Shown here: positions 5,962 through 7,021 of the stretch, piece by piece
Layout: each line of letters begins with the position of its first letter
Numbering within the stretch: position 1 is the first letter of the stretch
Assembly: GCA_913046025.1 (NCBI GenBank)
Contig: CAJWRP010000114.1
Coordinates: forward strand, 1 to 7,021
DNA from: an uncultured Chloroflexota bacterium
GTDB lineage: Bacteria; Chloroflexota; Dehalococcoidia; SAR202; UBA11138
Direction of reading: 5' to 3'
Length of the DNA stretch: 7,021 nucleotides
Position numbers and translations under genes: made by a program
Notes under the pieces: generated by a model
Told to the model about the DNA's origin: nothing
Seen by the model: only the letters and a program-made list of their open reading frames with translations
The model's database searches: none

Positions 5962-6436
5962 GTACTACGGCTTCAGACGGAAAAAGAAGAGCAGTTATTT
6001 ATAGAGTCTGTTCCAGCATCGACCTTTGTTGAATCGCGGTTAGAATCAGAGTCAGAGGCTGAAGCGGACGTGCCCAGTGAAGCAGAGGGCGAATAGACAA
6101 TCGCTCACCAGCCGGAAGCAGACGAAGATGCGATTGGTGGTGATAGCCTTGAGGCAACTTCCCAAATCGAATCAGATGACTACGTGCTGTCTGCGGACTG
6201 GAAGCCGGAATCCAGCGTTGATCTTGTGTTCGTTGATAATTCAGAAGCACTCTCCGAATACGAACAGGAGGGCCCGGCAGATGGTGATGCGCCATTCGCA
6301 AACCCGTCCTCCGAGGCTATAGTGGAAACGCACTATCTAGCAAGCTCGGAGACAGTCGTCGAACCTGAGCCGCTGGAAACTTCAGGTAATGAAGCGCCAC
6401 TAGAAGACCCGTTTCCCGAGACTGTATTGAATGTAG
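5962..6436 (+). pseudogene. Acidic low-complexity linker between REC and Hpt, with in-frame stop
   Basis: In the frame of 5902 the sequence continues for about 160 residues rich in Glu, Asp, Ser, Pro and Ala (for example ESRLESESEAEADVPSEAEGE, then after the stop QPEADEDAIGGDSLEATSQ). TAG at 6094-6096 breaks it, yet the same composition continues in frame afterwards up to VLNVGS near 6440, which argues that the stop is a late mutation in a formerly continuous gene. No fold is recognisable. Such charged tethers in hybrid kinases connect the receiver to a mobile Hpt domain. Confidence 0.65.
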
Positions 6437-6724
6437 GGTCTATTCGTAGAAATAGCTAGACAACTCCTCTTAAATTATCCTGAGCTGATGCTTAACACGT
6501 ACCAGGGAATCGAGGTCGAATACCACGAATCGGTCAGGCTCATTACTCGTTCGCTGAAAGATCTCCTAGGCATGTTTGGTGCCTATTCGGCATATAACAT
6601 GGCGCTTAAGATTGAGATGATGGCACACAATGGTGATCTAACGGGGACGCGTCCGGTTTTTGATGAACTGAAGCGGGAGATGCTGCTTCTGGTACACGCC
6701 TTCATGCGAGCAGTTCCAACCTAA
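6437..6724 (+). pseudogene. Hpt phosphotransfer domain remnant lacking the active His
   Basis: Frame 6437 onward reads LFVEIARQLLLNYPELMLNTYQGI, a typical first Hpt helix, then a second helix VRLITRSLKDLLGMFGAYSAYNMALKIEMMAHNGDL and a last helix FDELKREMLLLVHAF. The family core is xAHSLKGxxGxFGA; here it is TRSLKDLLGMFGA. The phospho-accepting His codon is CGT (6548-6550, Arg), one transition from CAT, and the adjacent Gly is Asp (GAT from GGT, also one transition). The ATG at 6488 is internal to the first helix and has no Shine-Dalgarno. The preceding linker is in a different frame and ends at TAG 6457-6459. The piece cannot accept phosphate. Confidence 0.75.
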
Positions 6725-6751
6725 ACCATCTAGTTTCTTCATTAGCTGGTT

Positions 6752-6763
6752 GAAGAGCTCTTC
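6752..6763. repeat. 12-bp perfect palindrome GAAGAGCTCTTC
   Basis: The palindrome lies 28 bp behind the kinase remnant. Its left half can also pair with TCTTCA at 6736-6741 (TCTTCA with TGAAGA at 6751-6756), giving alternative short stems. No T-run follows, so terminator activity is doubtful. The rest of 6725-6939 shows no gene. Confidence 0.35.
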
Positions 6764-6848
6764 GCTTGTGGCGGCGACGTAATATCGGTCATAGCGTACT
6801 GCATTATCCTAATCTTCTTAATTGAATCCCCTTGTCTTCCTCCGGAAG

Positions 6849-6877
6849 TTGACGCCCCTGCAGGTTGCTGCTACGTT
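6849..6877 (+). promoter_or_regulatory. Weak candidate promoter ahead of the gene at 6940
   Basis: TTGACG (6849-6854; five of six -35 matches), a 17-bp spacer and TACGTT (6872-6877; three of six -10 matches) stand about 60 bp before ATG 6940. Position and spacing fit; the -10 is poor. Confidence 0.25.
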
Positions 6878-6939
6878 TCTGCCAGCACTTGGACAAAGTC
6901 CGCTGGCTGGCACCTTTTGCGGCAATTCAGGAAGAACAC

Positions 6940-7021
6940 ATGAAGATAATCGACATCGAGCGCATTCTGCTAATCTGGCCCAATTTCGAAAGGCCATTCT
7001 GGACATCCATCAATCGCGTCG
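6940..7021 (+). CDS. N-terminus of a possible enolase-superfamily protein, cut by window end
   Basis: ATG 6940 follows AGGAAG (6929-6934) by 5 nt, a good ribosome-binding site. The 27 visible residues start MKIIDIERILLIWPNFERPF, followed by WTSINRV. The pattern MKI-x-DIE-x-ILL followed by a Pro/Phe-rich turn is how many mandelate racemase/muconate lactonizing-type proteins begin (first beta strand of the capping domain). That is only suggestive at this length. If right, the window contains a truncated enolase-superfamily gene at one end and the start of another at the other end. The frame is open to the last base. Confidence 0.5.
   Translation, partial: MKIIDIERILLIWPNFERPFWTSINRV

Larger units (their letters stand above)
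5473..6724 (+). pseudogene. Decayed C-terminal part of a hybrid histidine kinase (REC - acidic linker - Hpt)
   Basis: Pieces of one protein are spread over several frames in the correct order. (a) 5473-5557 reads GNKITADVVVIERAGSNDRD and onward, an acidic tail ending at TGA. (b) About 5556-5622 in another frame reads AEEVVKGNIETSESSEALQE. (c) From 5631 a third frame gives a receiver domain. (d) From 5902 the frame changes inside that receiver. (e) TAG at 6094-6096 interrupts the acidic linker. (f) At about 6437 the frame changes again into an Hpt domain ending at TAA 6722-6724. The intact ancestor would be a BarA/EvgS-like phosphorelay kinase in which the receiver passes phosphate to the Hpt His. 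The sensor, dimerisation and ATPase domains are absent from the window, so the gene is also 5'-truncated. Assembly errors could mimic one or two frameshifts, but not the joint lesions and the loss of the phospho-accepting His. Confidence 0.8.

Noticed and set aside
5688..6032. Stand-alone response regulator starting at ATG 5688
   Set aside because: The ATG is inside the receiver fold; the first strand and acidic residues lie upstream in the same frame, and the C-terminal third is out of frame.
1..7021. CRISPR array, rRNA, complete IS element or transposase
   Set aside because: No regular spacer-repeat pattern, rRNA-like sequence or transposase motif was seen on either strand.

Overview
This window looks like an accessory stretch of a bacterial chromosome that carries degradative enzymes, gene debris and a probable integration scar. 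No phylogenetic marker is present. The combination of an enolase-superfamily gene, an amidohydrolase_2, an HpcH/HpaI aldolase and a Cys-nucleophile alpha/beta hydrolase resembles the paralog-rich catabolic islands of marine Chloroflexota (SAR202-like Dehalococcoidia). That assignment is an inference from gene content and family resemblance only.

Layout. (1) 1-855: an unrecognised plus-strand reading frame whose 3' end runs into antisense DNA. (2) 590-1411, minus: the first 212 residues of a mandelate racemase/muconate lactonizing-type enzyme, cut off in mid-barrel. Both genes lose meaning at about position 775, which marks a recombination junction. (3) 1412-2129: mostly non-coding. It holds a tandem 10-bp repeat and, at 1883-1929, the 3' half of a tRNA-Lys(CTT) gene including the encoded CCA and lacking the 5' half, as expected for an integrative-element attachment site or a decayed tRNA. 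(4) 2130-2184: a perfect 14-bp inverted repeat in front of an intact amidohydrolase (2220-3071, plus). (5) 3219-4112 and 4332-5084, both minus: an HpcH/HpaI-type aldolase and an alpha/beta hydrolase, separated by a strong hairpin at 4291-4320. (6) 5085-5470: the upstream region of the hydrolase, with promoter-like elements. (7) 5473-6724, plus: a decayed C-terminal end of a hybrid histidine kinase (receiver, long acidic linker, Hpt) broken by frameshifts, a deletion and a stop codon. (8) 6940-7021: the start of a gene whose N-terminus resembles enolase-superfamily proteins and which runs off the window.

How the genes could work together (inference): a lactonase-type amidohydrolase, an enolase-superfamily acid-sugar dehydratase and an HpcH/HpaI 2-keto-acid aldolase would make a lactone -> acid -> 2-keto-3-deoxy acid -> pyruvate plus aldehyde route, with the alpha/beta hydrolase acting on an ester or lactone. 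Only the amidohydrolase, aldolase and alpha/beta hydrolase look intact here. All three have a strong Shine-Dalgarno exactly 7 nt before the start codon, but they are separately transcribed rather than one operon. The broken kinase, the truncated enolase gene and the tRNA fragment point to repeated gene gain and loss at this locus.
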